A stretch of 64,000 bases of DNA. Origin: Rhopalosiphum padi (Eukaryota > Arthropoda > Insecta > Hemiptera > Aphididae). Positions 23,556 to 37,700 of the stretch are shown here, in pieces; the first letter of the stretch is position 1, and every line of letters starts with the position of its first letter. The notes beneath the pieces are model-generated. The model was not told the origin of the DNA. It did no database searches and was given only the letters and a program-made list of their open reading frames with translations. The position numbers were made by a program, and so were the translations under genes. The DNA lies in assembly GCF_020882245.1 (NCBI RefSeq), contig NC_083597.1, forward strand, positions 50,012,152 through 50,076,151, given 5' to 3'.

Positions 23556-26500
23556 ATGGACCATTTAATATCACCATCATTTCATAACCATTTGAAGAAT
23601 TTTATTATAGCTGCTAAACAATATTCATGTTGCCATGATGAATCATCTTTAAATGGAGTTCTCTGTTCATTACAAGTATGTATTTAAAATTTAATCTATC
23701 TACAGAGTAACATGAACAAAATTGAGTTTTATTTTATTTCCCTATATTTCTATGTCAATTGCTAAAGCTTAACTAGCTTAGTGATTTTTATGTATGATAA
23801 TTTTTATAAAAAAAAGTTTACTTATACCCATATTTCCAAGCATCAAAACAAATACAGTAGATTCTATTATTCTAACTATAACTATTATTAAACTTATACC
23901 TATATTAGTATATAATATATAAGGTGTAACAAGACTATTTCACAAACTTCCATTAAAAATGTTACTATATTTGTTAAATAGTCCTGTTACAACCTTTATA
24001 ATATAGCATATAATATTTAATTATTGGTTATTATATTTATTTCTGATTATTTATCATAATAAGTTTAAGCTAAATATGAATTATAAATTATTGTTTGTAT
24101 ATTATTATTTTTCAGATCCTTGGACAATTATCTAATGAATTTATTTTTAATTCAAAAGACACATTAAGACATGAGTTTTATATGAAGTTATATGAATTGA
24201 TGAGTAATACTAATGACGATTCTGAGATTATGTGGGCGGCTGTTCATTTTTTGCAGTCCATTGTAAAGCAAGGATTTTTTCATGACATAATACTAAACAA
24301 TAATGAATTAACACTAATTTTGACAAAATTACTTAAAGATGAATTATCATTAGATAAAAAAATCAAAATACTTAAACTACTTCAGGTAAATTATAGTTTA
24401 TTCATCAATTTGATATTTTAAATTATAAGCAGAGCTCGGGAGTTTATTATATTTTTTTTTTTTGTAAATTTTAGAACATCCCAAGTAAGATAAAAATTTG
24501 TCCTAAATGTCTTACAGAAATGTTTGTATATTTATGGATTTTATTATTATTTTGCTTATTTAGAATTATACGTGCTATTTTTAGAAACATTCTCATACTT
24601 AACTGGATCAAATTGAATTCAATTGATTTTTTTTATTCATTCATCAAGAAAGTTTGATATTAACATCATTGAAACTATTGAAAATTTTGGAATGGAAATG
24701 ATATTCAATAGGTATTCTCTATATCTATCAAAAAATTAAAGATAAAAAAGAAATTGATATATTACTTTTAATATTTTATTTTGCATATTTAACAAATTTT
24801 TAATACATTACAAAATTGCATTTAAATTACTAATATGCAACTTTTAATACTATAACTACTGAGCCCTGCTTATATGTATAATTGACTTAACTATTAAATA
24901 TAATAGATTATGAATTTTTAGGAATTGACATATAGAATGAAACTACAATGGCAGGAAAGCCATTCATCTGAACTAATTAGTTTGTTGATAAAATGGATAT
25001 CAACTGAAGACAAAGATCTTATATCATTAAGCTTAGGAGTTTTAGTAAATGTGTGTTGTAAAAACAAATTTGCCATGTTTACTCTTGTGAAATGTACACA
25101 TTCTAAATCCTTCATGCGTCTACTTTTAAAACTACAATCTGACGATATATTTATCAAAGTTCAAGTGTATAAATTATTATTAATTTTAGAACATGTATCT
25201 GGTCAGATACCACATGTTGATGTTAACAATTTAATTGATGTAACATTTGTTGTTTTGGAAGAAGGACTTAAACTAAAAAATGTATTTGTTTTACGTCATG
25301 CAGTTGACTTTTTTATTGATATTAGTGAACATGCACGTTGGAAAAATTATGTTTTAGAATATGACGGGTATGTTTATTTTAAATTATAATGTATATACTA
25401 TTTTCTAACTTAAATGTAATTATTTTTTAGCTATAAAACAAATGTGATTAAAATATTAGAAGCTATGAATGATTTTAAATATATTGAGAAAACTCATAAC
25501 AATTATTACTTAATATTGCAAAGTGTGGACTTACTTTTGCAATTTGTCCACCATGTAATCCAATTCAAGAATGAAGATTTAATCATATTATATCCTAAAA
25601 TAATAATATACATTTTGCATTGGACTCAATTTTCAAATCTTCATGAACAATCAATGTCAATTTTACAAACAATAATTATAAATGTACGAAGTTATAATAA
25701 TTATATGGATCAAACCCTTCAATGTGATATTTATGAAAATCTAGAGAAGAGTTTATATGTAAGTTTAATGTTTACATATGTAATGAAATAATTTAATTTT
25801 AACAAAAAACTATTGAAAATAAATTATTTTACTTATTATATTTATATTTAATTAATTGCCCTGCTGTCTCCATCTATGGAACCCAAATTCCTAATTCGCA
25901 AACAGTGAAATATCTTGGTCTAACCCTAGATCGTAGGCTAACTTGGGCACAGCATACCAAATTGAAGCGTCTTAATCTAAACTCTCGTTTTCGTTTACTC
26001 AAATCGTTCATTAATAATAACACACACACTAACCTTAACACAAAACTACTTATCTACAAATCCTTAATCAAGCCAGTTTGGACTTATGGTATTCAGCTAT
26101 GGGGTAATGCTAAAAAATCGAACCTGAACAAAATACAAACCTTTCAAAACTTAGCCCTCAGAAAACTTCTTAACGCTCCACCCTACGTCTCGAATAGCAC
26201 TATCCATTCTGACTTAAAAATGAAAACAGTCCATGAAGAAGCAAAAATACACTATAAACGCTTTCATAGCCGTCTGTCCTCTAACCCTAATCCGTTAATA
26301 CGTGATATCGCAGTCCCGACCATTCCTGGCAATCCGCCCAGACGCCTCAAACGTAGCTGGTGTCGTGACCTCCTTGTTCCCCCCTTGTAATAAAATTCAA
26401 TTTAAAAAAAAAAAAAAAAAAAAAAATTTAATAAACAAACAAATAGAAATCTCTAAGTAGAAAAAAAAATAATAATAACAATAAATCATTAGTGAGTGTC

Positions 26501-28719
26501 ATTACTGGATGGCTTCTCATATCTTGTCTGCCATGTAAATATATATGTTTTATGTTAGTTTTCTAGTTTTAGATATTAATGTTTAATATGTTTATGTTTT
26601 TCTACCCTCTGCCTATATACTTATTGTGCCTAATGGGTATAGATTGTATATTTTAAATAAAGAAAAAAAAAAAAAAAAAAAAAAAAATATTTAATTAATG
26701 TTACATAACAAAAAGTTTTGAATCAAATATTTTTAATGAGATATTATAGTTTAATTTAAAAATAATGACCTGATTTAAATAGTTGACAAACTATTAAATT
26801 AAACTTTTAGTTACAATGAATGTATGTACTTCAATATTAGTTAAAAAAAAAAAACACAAATAAATAATGGGGAGAATTTTTTAATATTAATTAATAATTA
26901 AATAGTGAAATTTTTAAAAGTAATATTACATTTATCTACTATATAAAAATGTATTCATAGTAATTATATTTTTCAGGTGTTGCTAATGATTTTATTTGAA
27001 CCAAATAAAAATGTAGAAAATGATTCTATTATATGTACATGGAATAAATATGCCATATGCTTAAGACTTCTTCAAGAAATGTTAAAGATGCAAAATTTAT
27101 ATGAAATAATTGAAGAAAAACTTAATATTTCAGTATGAAACATTTTTATAATTTTGTATCTAATAATTTAATACTAACTTTTGTTTTACAGTCTCTTCAG
27201 TCTTTATTTCATTCTTTGATATTGATTGATATTAACAATTTAAATAATCTACAAAATATCACATTTGTGTATATCGAAGCGCTATGCTTTTTATCTGAAT
27301 TAGTGGCAAAGAATCCTACTTGGATGTCTTTATATTCTGAAATATTGAATCAAAAACATGTTTATCGTGTACTTGCATTTATAATTTATAAAGGTACAAA
27401 AAATATGAAACAAAAAGTATTAGATCTCATAACTAAATTTTCACAACAAAGGTAACACATAATTTATAATTTAACATAATATTTATTTTAATTATATTTT
27501 AATTTATATTTAGTACTTTAATGTTATCCGATTGTTTGGAAGAAATAGAACAATTATCTTTAGCTAAAGTGAAAAATATGACAACTACAAATTCAGAAAT
27601 AAAGCCTGTATGTACATTTGCTCAAGAAGAACAAATACAAATGTTTATTGATAAATTAGAAAATATATTCAATTCAAATGAAGTAAATAATTATGATATT
27701 TTTATTTTAAAATTTTTTTCAGTATTAATCAAATTAAATATATTTTTTTAGAAACTTAGTATAAAAACGAGTAATGTTATTACATTATATCAGTACAAAA
27801 TGAATACATTTAAACAAACTGAAGTGTGGTTAAAACAAAGTCTTGATAATGCCTCTGAAGAAATAACACGGTTAAATTATAAAATAGTTTGTTTAAATAG
27901 TGAATCAATGGAACTAAATCAAATGTTATTAGATAATCATAAAGAAATTGAAGAGTTGACAATAGAAAATGAAAATTTAAAAAAAAAATTAAATGATATT
28001 ACAGAACAATTTGCTACAACTAGTAATGACTTTGCAAAAGTAACTAAATCATATTATGCAAATTAAAATAATTAATAAGCATATTTAATAATATAAATAT
28101 ATTATATTACCTTAGCTATCTCGAAATTATGAATCAAAACGTCAAATTATTCAAGAGCAAAATTCATCAATAAAAAACCTTGAAAAACAATTAGAAGAGC
28201 TACATTTAGAAAGCGATAAAATGAAAGCTAATTTACTAGACCAATTAAAAAATGAAAAAGCTGGTAAAAATTACGTTTATACTATACATTTTTGAATTCA
28301 TAAATGTTTTTATTTGTCTGTGTATAAACTTTAAAATTTATAATTATACATTTTTAATTATTATTATTCTAGAAAATAAAATTCAAGTTTCAAAGTTGGA
28401 ACAACAATTAACTGAAAAACAAAGTATCATTAATGAAAAAATAGAAGTAAGTTCTAATAAACTATTGTATAAATTAAAATATTTAAATAAAATCAATATT
28501 TTAACATTTCTATTTACTATTTTTATTGATTGATCATGTTTTATATTTTGTTATATCCAACAGGAAATCAACAACAAAATATCTTTTATTAAAAATCTAG
28601 AAAATATTGGTTTAGAAAAAGATAAAGATATTATTGATTTGCGTAAACAACTACAAGAACAACATAGAGTTCGTGAAATGATAAGTCAAATGTTAGCTGC
28701 TACATCTAGTAAACCTTAA
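23556..28719 (+). CDS. CIP2A: CIP2A, cellular inhibitor of PP2A (complete, 11 exons)
   Basis: Coding exons: 23556-23675, 24116-24385, 24922-25367, 25431-25758, 26977-27132, 27192-27451, 27514-27682, 27752-28039, 28116-28263, 28373-28446, 28564-28719. They sum to 2,415 nt, or 804 aa (human 905). An in-frame TAA just upstream fixes the start. Residues 1 to about 580 are armadillo-like helices; QELTYRMKLQWQES and LGVLVNVCC align with the human armadillo core (QKLTYNVKIFYSG, LGLLANLC). KTSNVITLYQYKMNTF matches the human segment that enters the coiled coil. Residues about 590-804 are a heptad-rich coiled coil ending REMISQMLAATSSKP. In vertebrates CIP2A inhibits PP2A-B56, stabilises MYC and tethers broken mitotic chromosomes with TOPBP1. 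A LINE sits in intron 4 without disturbing the exons. Confidence 0.93.
23911..24006. mobile_element. Palindromic mini-element in CIP2A intron 1
   Basis: About 95 bp whose ends are inverted repeats of roughly 35 bp: tataaggtgtaacaagacta at the left, and tataaaggttgtaacaggac inward from the right. Transcribed, it would fold into one long hairpin with a short loop. This is typical of a tiny MITE; it could be mistaken for a microRNA precursor. Confidence 0.65.
25857..26686 (+). mobile_element. 5'-truncated jockey-like LINE with target-site duplication
   Basis: Open from the first base to the stop at 26,390, it encodes the C-terminal end of a non-LTR reverse transcriptase: TVKYLGLTLDRRLTWAQH, YKSLIKPVWTYGIQLWG, FQNLALRKLLNAPPYVSN and PPRRLKRSWCRDL. 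It is followed by a 3' UTR of about 300 bp with an internal A-run (26,403-26,425), an AATAAA at about 26,656 and a terminal poly(A). The 13-mer atatttaattaat flanks it on both sides (25844-25856 and 26687-26699), the hallmark of target-primed insertion. It lies in CIP2A intron 4, same strand. Intact frame and clean duplication suggest it is young. It is far shorter than a full element and cannot move itself. Confidence 0.92.
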
Positions 28720-29314
28720 TAATTATCTGATATCTAATCTTGACTTAGTTAATTTGTGTTCCTTAGTTAAATCTAGAAATCTATATTTTAAAAAAAAAAA
28801 AAAATGTTTTATAACCATCATAAGTTAATTTCACAAAGTTAATGTAACTATGTGTTTTTAAATCATAGTTTTTACTTATTTAGTAAGTATAATGTTTTTA
28901 TGACTAACATTTTTCTAAAATTCACATAGAGATATGAATTGATTATTAAAAGAAATACATTAATTTAAAGATTTTATATTTCAGATCTTAACATTATAAT
29001 GTTTAAAGATGAATATTATCTTAATTAAAAATACTTTTTAAGCTTAAGATTTTGAAAAATTATGTTTTAAAAAATTATTATTTAATGTATTTTTGTTTTT
29101 TTACAATAAGTACAGTAAATATTTTTTTATAATTCTATTAATTCATTATTAATAATATAAACCATCGTTCATCAGCCACTAATAAAAGCCTATATTTTAC
29201 ATAATTATAGATAACTAATAACTAAACAGATTAATACAATATCTTAGAACATATTAAAAACAATCTTAACAATACTGTATTGTTTCATAGAAAATTTCTT
29301 GTATTGTAAATTAT

Positions 29315-29320
29315 AATAAA
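29315..29320 (+). terminator. Candidate CIP2A poly(A) signal
   Basis: AATAAA about 600 nt after the CIP2A stop. A second AATAAA follows at 29,341. Earlier sequence in the 3' region lacks the exact hexamer as far as I could see. Confidence 0.4.
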
Positions 29321-30237
29321 CTAGACAAATGTATTGTTAAAATAAAATGTGTTTAAATTTATCTTTATTGAAAGAAAAACTTCTTTTATACTTCAGTAAA
29401 GTAATTTTAAGATAACTTAAATATATATTAGTTATTTCTTATTTGCTATTACTAAAATATAATAATTTGTTTATATATTTTTTCTTTAATTTTATGTATA
29501 GATTATAAGTTACTATAAAGATTGATAAACATTTTGTTTCATTGACTTATTGTATTATTGAGGTGATTTATTTTTATTTATATAATTATTCAATTATTGT
29601 ATACTTTTAAAGTTTATTAGATACTATTTTTGCTATTAAAATATTTTTTATTAATATTTTTTCTCTCTATTTAGTAATATAACTGCCCATTACCTTTTTA
29701 TTTTATAACGTCATAATGAGTATACTACATTATTGACATTATTTTTTTATATTTTTATAATTATTATTTGTATTTTTTCATTTAAAAAAATATTTGATCG
29801 TTAAAATTCTTGAAAATATAATACAAGATCTCACATGAGTTTTCTCTTATTTTTATAGCTATGTACAATTATTAAAAATATATAGATACAATTTTGTTTT
29901 AGATGCATTTGAAGTTAAAATTTATAAAATCTTTAATTTTTATGGCTTAAGTTTGAATATGTAATATAATATTCCTTATAAGTCATAAGTATTTCATACT
30001 TGAATTAAAGAATCTAAAAAATATGCAAACATAATTATTTTTTTTGACATTTGAACAAATTTACGTATTTTAACTATGAATAACGATGTTAAATATTTTA
30101 TTTTAGATCAAAAATTTTATGCCTGGTGACTTCAAACTTTTACGTATATTATTATGAATTTTACCATATGTTGATGCCTGATTCTTCACTTGCATAGAAT
30201 TCAATTTCCGAAAAATGTTATATACTGTATACTAGTC

Positions 30238-30438
30238 CAGGGTTTCTCAAATGGTGTTTCGCCGGGTAAGTCCAAACGTGTTGCGGGAAGTACTAATATT
30301 AAATGTACAAAACTTGTTGACACTATATTTGCAAAAATTAATAGGTATTATTCTTATATTTTTTTTTTTATTGTGTGTTACAAAGTATGAACATTTTTAA
30401 TAGTGTGTCGCCATAATACAAAGGTTGAGAAACACTAC
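30238..30438. mobile_element. 201-bp hAT-like MITE with target duplication
   Basis: Left end cagggtttctcaaatggtgt; right end, inward, gtagtgtttctcaacctttg. CAG-GTTTCTCAA ends are typical of hAT elements. The heptamer actagtc flanks both ends (30231-30237 and 30439-30445), consistent with an 8-bp hAT duplication with one changed base. No coding capacity. Confidence 0.75.
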
Positions 30439-31761
30439 ACTAGTCTATTTCATTAATACAATATACATTTTGAATTATTTTCTTTTCATTTTGTCCAATT
30501 TTTTTTAAAACGGACTTTTTATTTATGGACCTTTTGTCCCCGTACTTTTCATCCGCGATTCGTCATAAATATATTTTTTAATTTTTTCAAAACATTAGGT
30601 ACAAACAAAAAACATTTAAAAAAAAATAACATTTTAAACGAATAAAACGCTTGTTTTGTTTTATTTTCACCATCCTGGCACCCACTAGGCACTAATAGTG
30701 GCGCCTACTATACACTATTTTACACTTAACTATTAGGTCAACAGAGTAGACAGTAGACGGTAGTATTTAAAAAAATATAATAATATAGCCATTTTAGGTA
30801 TTTATTTGTGCATATGATCATCAGATCATTAGAGTTTATTCATCATAAAATTATAAGAGTTAATTGTAGTTCTGGAATAAGGGCAACGAATAAAATGTAC
30901 CGATTGGGGTACGAATTATGCTTGGAGTATAAGTAGCGGAGGTGAACTCTAAAAAAAACCGGTTCGGGTTGATTATTTGACCGACCCTCATAATTGTTTC
31001 ATACTGAATAGTCCATCATTCCACCAATTGTCTATATGGTCTATCCACGGATTAAGATCGCAGTCTGTGGGTCTATTTATAAATTATATCTGTAGTCTGT
31101 CAGTCTGGTAATCTGTAGCGTAACTAGCAATTAGCATTACAATAGCAAGATTGCTAATGATTTGTGTAAATGTAAATTTTTTATTTGCACAATCGTTTTT
31201 ATTTTTTACAACATTGATATTAGATTTACCTGGATTTTTAAAAAAAAGAGTTGCAAAATGTCTATGGCCACCTATGGGCTATGGCGGACGTGTTGTAGCT
31301 AATAAACTAAATAAACTGCGCAATTTTTCCTCATTGCCAAATCAGATATTCGGTAACACTGTCAGCATCTGTTTATTATTTGCAACGCCATTATCAATGC
31401 GTTGTAATCAATTAACCCCGAGTCCATACTACAACAGTACAACTTGGTATATTAGATCAAATATATTCTGTAGTTTGTACTCTCAATTATAGTATTAAAG
31501 TATTGTAACTGCTATATTTCTATAGTAATCTTGTATTTTTATGGCTACTAGCATGGTGCCTAGTAGTTCTTAAAAACAATTTAAATGTTTTACACGTTTT
31601 AATTAATTTTCATATGCATCAATAATGTACATAATATACAATGTTCTATAATGTTGAATACTTATGTGTCATCAAATGACTATAATACTCATGTAAATGT
31701 AAAATAGATTTTCTTAAATTGATATTTGGATTTTTAAATAATTTGACAATATTTACACTAA

Positions 31762-34700
31762 ATGGCTCAAGAAGTAGTGTACGGGACTCAAGACGACACC
31801 CATGTCGTTATGTCTGAGAAAGTACAATCACTAGCTGGTAGTATTTATCAGGAATTTGAAAAAATGATATCCAAATACGATGAAGAAGTTGTGAAAAATT
31901 TGATGCCATTGGTTGTTAACGTTTTGGAGTGCTTAGACCTTTCTCATACAGAAAATCAAGAACATGAGGTAGAAGTTGAGCTATTACGAGAAGATAATGA
32001 ACAATTAGTTACTCAGTATGAGAGAGAAAAACAACTACGGAAATCTGCAGAACAGGTAAGGCTTAAATTATTACTAGAATGTCATTCAAATTCCTAAATA
32101 TGTTTAGACTTCATTCAATTTGTATCTAGGAATACAATTATTTGAGAGTAAAACTTTACTCTTATAGATTATGTTGTATTTATTTATAATTTTTTATTTT
32201 ATTCATACCTATCAAATTCATAACTAACTATTTAATGCAAATAAATATAGTTTGGTTCATGTTTGAATTCATTATTAGGTACTGAGTTAAGATAATGGTG
32301 ATGTATGACCTTTTTGAAGGATAGCTAAATTTTTTACCTTTTAGAATGTTCATAAATAACTATTCTATTTGACATTGACAATTGTAAAGTTATCATTAAT
32401 TGATTTTAACATTTCAAAAACTAGAATATATTATAAAAATATAGGCATTCTCAAATTATTAATGTTAGTTCTTTATTAATTATTAAACATTTATTATTGA
32501 GTTATCTTGTATGATAATTATTATTTGTTTTAGCTTGCCTATTGTATTATTAATATAATTTCTATAATGACTTATAGTATAACAAAATATATTCAATTTT
32601 TTTATGAAGTTTGCCTAATTTATATTTTCCTTGTGAAATACCTTTTACCTTAATTTAGAACAGTTTATAACATCCTTTAAAAACCCGTGGAAGCTTGATG
32701 CTTTTTATCCCATCTAAAGTTTTTCCTTTATTTGTGGTTTTGGTTTAGTATAGTCCTAAATATTTGTGTATCCCTTCCTTTCTATTACAATTATACACAA
32801 TATATTTAATTATATATTATATTATTACCAATGGACGTAATATCAAAAGAGAGTAATGGACTATGCACACACTGAGATTTTTAAAACTGATTTTGATATA
32901 ATAAATATAACATAATTATAAAAATGAGTGAGTTAGTATTAAAATAAATATTACATCCACTAAACTAATATTTTTTAGGTACACCTGGCGTCTTTAAAGT
33001 AAAATATTAATTGATATCCCTTTTTTAGAAACTTCTGGAAATGGAAGATTATATTGAAGATGAGAAAAAAGATTATCAAAGTAAAATAGAGAGTTTAGAA
33101 TCAATTGTTAGAATGTTAGAATTAAAATCAAAAAATGCTTCAGATCATGGTAAGTATTTAACATAAATATTATTAATATTATTTGTAATGAATAATAATA
33201 ATATTAGTGCCCAAATTTTTTTTTTTTTTTATAGTATATTTGCTGTTGCCACATGGCAACGCTGGGCGCTTATACTACCTATTTTGTAACTTTTTTTTTA
33301 TTATTAATTTTTTTAAATTTTTTTTTTATTTCGACAACGATATTATACACAAAATTTTTTTTATAAATTTTGTTTATAAACATTGTCATATGTCCACGTT
33401 GGACGCTAATGGGTTAATACATAAAATGTTATGTATAATTTATTAATAGAGTTAAAGCCTGTGGTTTTATTATAAATAAATACTTTATGTGGACAATATG
33501 GTTTACTAATAGTAATGTGCAAGACTAATAATTAATAAAACTTCATGAGTTAACCTAAGTTTATTATATTATTCATGGCTTTTAATTTTTAGTATAATAA
33601 ATTAAAATAATTATACATTTTTGATTCATTTTGAAAACTATTTTATCATCTTGAATTATTATTTTATTTTTGCTTTGTAAGTGAAATTTGTTTCATGTGG
33701 CTGCCACATTAACATTTTCTCTGTACTTTTTCTCTTTCTTTTACCTCCCACATAATATAGGAACAAAGAGATTCTGTATTTCCACAATTACAATTCTGGT
33801 TCAGTTTAGGGCAAAGGCACCTATTATATGTTTTATAAAAAAGAATATTTGTTTTGCATTGACTGGATAGATTTTTAATATTTACATATTTTTATAAATA
33901 TAAGTGCTTTTTAATTTTAAATTATTTTGATTATTTTTAACCATCTATATGGTCAATCCATAGGAAATGTTTTTTTTTATAAAATATATAATTAGAGCAT
34001 TTGCCCAAAATTGAACCAGAGAATCGCAATCGTAGTAATACAAAATATCTTTGTTCCTATATTATGTAGGAGATAACAATTACAGAGAAAACAAATGTTG
34101 GTGTGGTGACTTCTTAATTATTTTTTGATAGATTATTATATATTGTATATATTTTTAGATGAAATAAAAGTGGTTAAAATAGCTATAATAAAACATTTGT
34201 TTATATATAATAAACATAATAATATTTACACACATACAAATTAGACATTCTCATAAAACTGTGCTACTTTTACAAGCCAATTTAAACATAATATTGTACT
34301 TAACTTGAGGAAGGGAGGGGCAAAAGAATGTATTTGTTAATATTGTCACTAATTTACCCGATTGTTGTGTTTTACCATAACATTTTTATGCATTAATGTA
34401 AGGCAGAATTGACGAGGTAGGCTCAAGCTATACTTCTGCATATGTTTAAAATGTAGATACAGATAGAAGACTTGAGAGGAATTAATTATTTACGGCATGA
34501 GTGTTCAAACTAAAGCTCGTAAATAGATTTAATCCAGACTTTTGAAGGATAATGAATAATCTAAAAACATGTATAATTTTCCAAATGTTTATCGCATGCA
34601 TTTGTTATATGTCAGGTATCATTTGTATGTTAGTTCAATGTGAACTTTAACTAAGAGCTCTTCATTTTTTTCTAATGATTTTAGAATAAAAAAAACTTAG

Positions 34701-37700
34701 GCGAATCCTGGTTTTAGATGTTTTGAATTTCAGTGAAACCTCCCTTTACGGACACTTCCGAATAGCAGATGTTTTTATGGATATGGGGACATTTTCAATA
34801 ATTTTATATAGGAAAACCCCTAAACAACGGACACTTTTATAGCGACATAATTTTTGATTTTGACAATTTTTATCGTAAATATACTACAATAATCCTGGAA
34901 TACCTTAATGTTAATAAATATCTATATCTATCTAATCTAATTTTACTACTATACATTATTATACTATGTGCAATCATAGTTTATATTATCCTTCTATTAT
35001 CACGTCAATAAAAACATTTTTCTAACTTATGTTTTGTGAAGTTATCATATTCGTATTTAGTTGTGCATTATGTGATTCTATTAAATATGAACGTATTCAC
35101 AGTTGAATTAAAAAAATTACTATCAAGGTCGTAAACAAGCTAATGACTGATTTTTTCAATAAATGTTAATTTTTATCTTCAAATTTATTTTAATATGTAC
35201 ATTGTACAATTAATATTTGTATTAAAATAATACAAATATACATATTATATCATTATATCACATATGACTATTTGGAGTATTATATAAATATTGTACTTAT
35301 TATGTAGTTATTTATTTTTCCAAATTTTTTCCTACTCTAAATAACCGACAAAATTACGGCCACCAAGAGTGTCCAGTATTTAGAGGTTTCACTGTATTTA
35401 AATATTTAATGCTTAATATAAAACTGTTACTGAAACAGTAATATTAACAGTAAAAATCATAACAATTTGACTTGGAAGATAATTTATATCTTCTTCACTA
35501 AGTATGCATTTGTCCTATAAGTTGCTTATAATATTCATTTTTTTTCATATATTTATACTTTATAATTAAGGTATTTATTTATTAAATAAGCAAATTTAAT
35601 TGTAACTGAGATTCCTATTAATTAAATTTTCAATTTAAGTATATTATATTATGTATATTGTTTGAAATATATTTTATGTTTCATATTAATTAATTTTATA
35701 TTTCTATTATTAGTTTATAGATTGGAAGAAAAAGAACAAGATATGAAACAAGAGTACACAAAACTGCATGAACGATACACAGAATTATTTAAAACTCACA
35801 TGGATCACATTGAACGTACAAAAATTTTAATGGGTTCTGGTGATCGAATGGATAATCCTAGAAGTATGCGAATGCCTTTTATGAGCATGGCCCATATGAA
35901 TCGGTAAAAACAAAACATTTAAAAATAATTTTTATTTGACTAAAACTACTATTATTATTTTGTTATTTAGATCTTCTGGACCAGTTTCATTTGGGTTTAG
36001 TTCCCTTGAAAGTCCATCTACACTGAAGTCTATTGATGGATCCAATGAATATCCATTAGTTATATCTAATTCTCCTCCAGGCAGTATGCATTCCAATTCT
36101 AGCCTGAAAAATGAATTACAAACCCAAGTAAGTAATAATATATACTTTTTGTATTTATTTCTTGGATTAGTTTCAACTAATATAGTTTATTAGCTGAATT
36201 ATTGATATTTCGGTTATAAATTTTAAATACATGGTACAATACCATTTTTCAACTGTTACAAAATTTAATTTTAATTTTTATGTTTAACTCATAAGAAATA
36301 AGGTGCATATATATTATAGAGACTGTTAGTTGCTTTAGTTTGTATCTACTACCATCTAATACTAATTGCCTTGAAAGGCTGTCGCGCACACATGTGTTGT
36401 CTTCGTCTTACACACATATGATATAGTAAATTTTTGTTCACCAGTTTCAATAGTGTGCTTTTAGTTTTGATATTAGATTATAAAACTTTTAGGTAAGAAT
36501 ATAATCCGTGTTCTCTCATTGGTTTTTAACAATATTTTAATTTTTAAGTGAGTTATGAATATGAAAATATTAAATATTTGAAAATGCTCATAATTCACTT
36601 AAAAATTAAAATATCATAAAAAACCAACGAGAGAACTCAGATAATAATGTTTTTACATAAAAGTTTGATAATAGGTCAATTCAATCTAATATTAAAACTA
36701 AAAGCACACTATTGAAACTGGTGAACGAAAATTTACTATATCATATGAGAGTAAGACGGAACCAACACACGCATGTGAAACGTACTGTTAAATAATTATT
36801 CAACTGATTTAGAACCATTTCTCAATAAATAGCTGAGAGTTAGTACAGTAACTATGCCAATATTTGGGGGTGCATAGGTAACCAATAGCATAATAGTTTA
36901 CACCTTACAGTAACCAGGTAACTTATATAGTATGCCAGACAATATAATATAAAAATAAAGTGTCGCCTTTGTATTAAAATTAGCTATGGGATTTATGGGA
37001 AAGGAAACTTCTACTCAAATTGGTTAAGAGGGATTAATATTTATTTGAACTACTATAATTTACTAAACTACAAAATCCTTAATTATTTTATAATTTCACT
37101 ATAGGATCTTGAAACTTCTGAGGCAGAATCACGTTTACGTGTTGATCAAATATCTGAACGAGGTTGGTCTGAAACTTTAAATTCTATTAGCAAAGCTGAT
37201 GACAGTAGTCCAGACGAAGTTCCAGAAATTGTAGAAGAAATAGAAGCAATTCCTAAAAATTCTGTCACATCACTTAGTGGGCGTAGTCATACACAAAGGT
37301 AAAAGAGACTACCATTAAATAAAAATATTTTATCAACAATTAATTTTAATAATTCAATAATAATTTTGTAGAGAACAAAGACCTGCTACTAATGTTTTAT
37401 ATCAAGAATTCAGCTTTCAAGATAATGAAGTGCAAGTAGAATTAGAAGAAGTGCCAGAAATTACTGGTAATTATTATATTTATTACATTGTTTTAGTTTT
37501 TATTCTTTAATTTAGCATAATTTTTTAACTGTAATCTATTTATTTTTTTATTTTCCAATTTATTTCTTAATATATACTATATAATTTTTACATTTTAATT
37601 TTATATATGTTTTAGGAAATTGGGTACATCCCGGAGATTATGCTTCATCTGGTATGAAATATTATGATTATTGTTCTGTGCTTTAATTTTATGAAAAAAC

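Larger units (their letters stand above)
28720..31761. other. CIP2A 3' UTR and CIP2A-JIP3 intergenic region
   Basis: Candidate CIP2A poly(A) signals are at 29,315-29,320 and 29,341-29,346. The rest is AT-rich, with one small hAT-like element (30,238-30,438). Slightly GC-richer sequence at 30,680-31,100 precedes JIP3 and may include its promoter. The open frame at 31,151-31,492 (113 codons) has no recognisable motif and no splice context, so I do not call it a gene. Confidence 0.5.

Noticed and set aside
24918..25157. Minus-strand frame of 79 codons
   Set aside because: Shadow of CIP2A exon 3 on the other strand.
31151..31492. 113-codon open frame upstream of JIP3 with a hydrophobic start
   Set aside because: No recognised motif, a methionine chosen only by frame, atypical codon pattern and no splice or poly(A) context; most likely chance.
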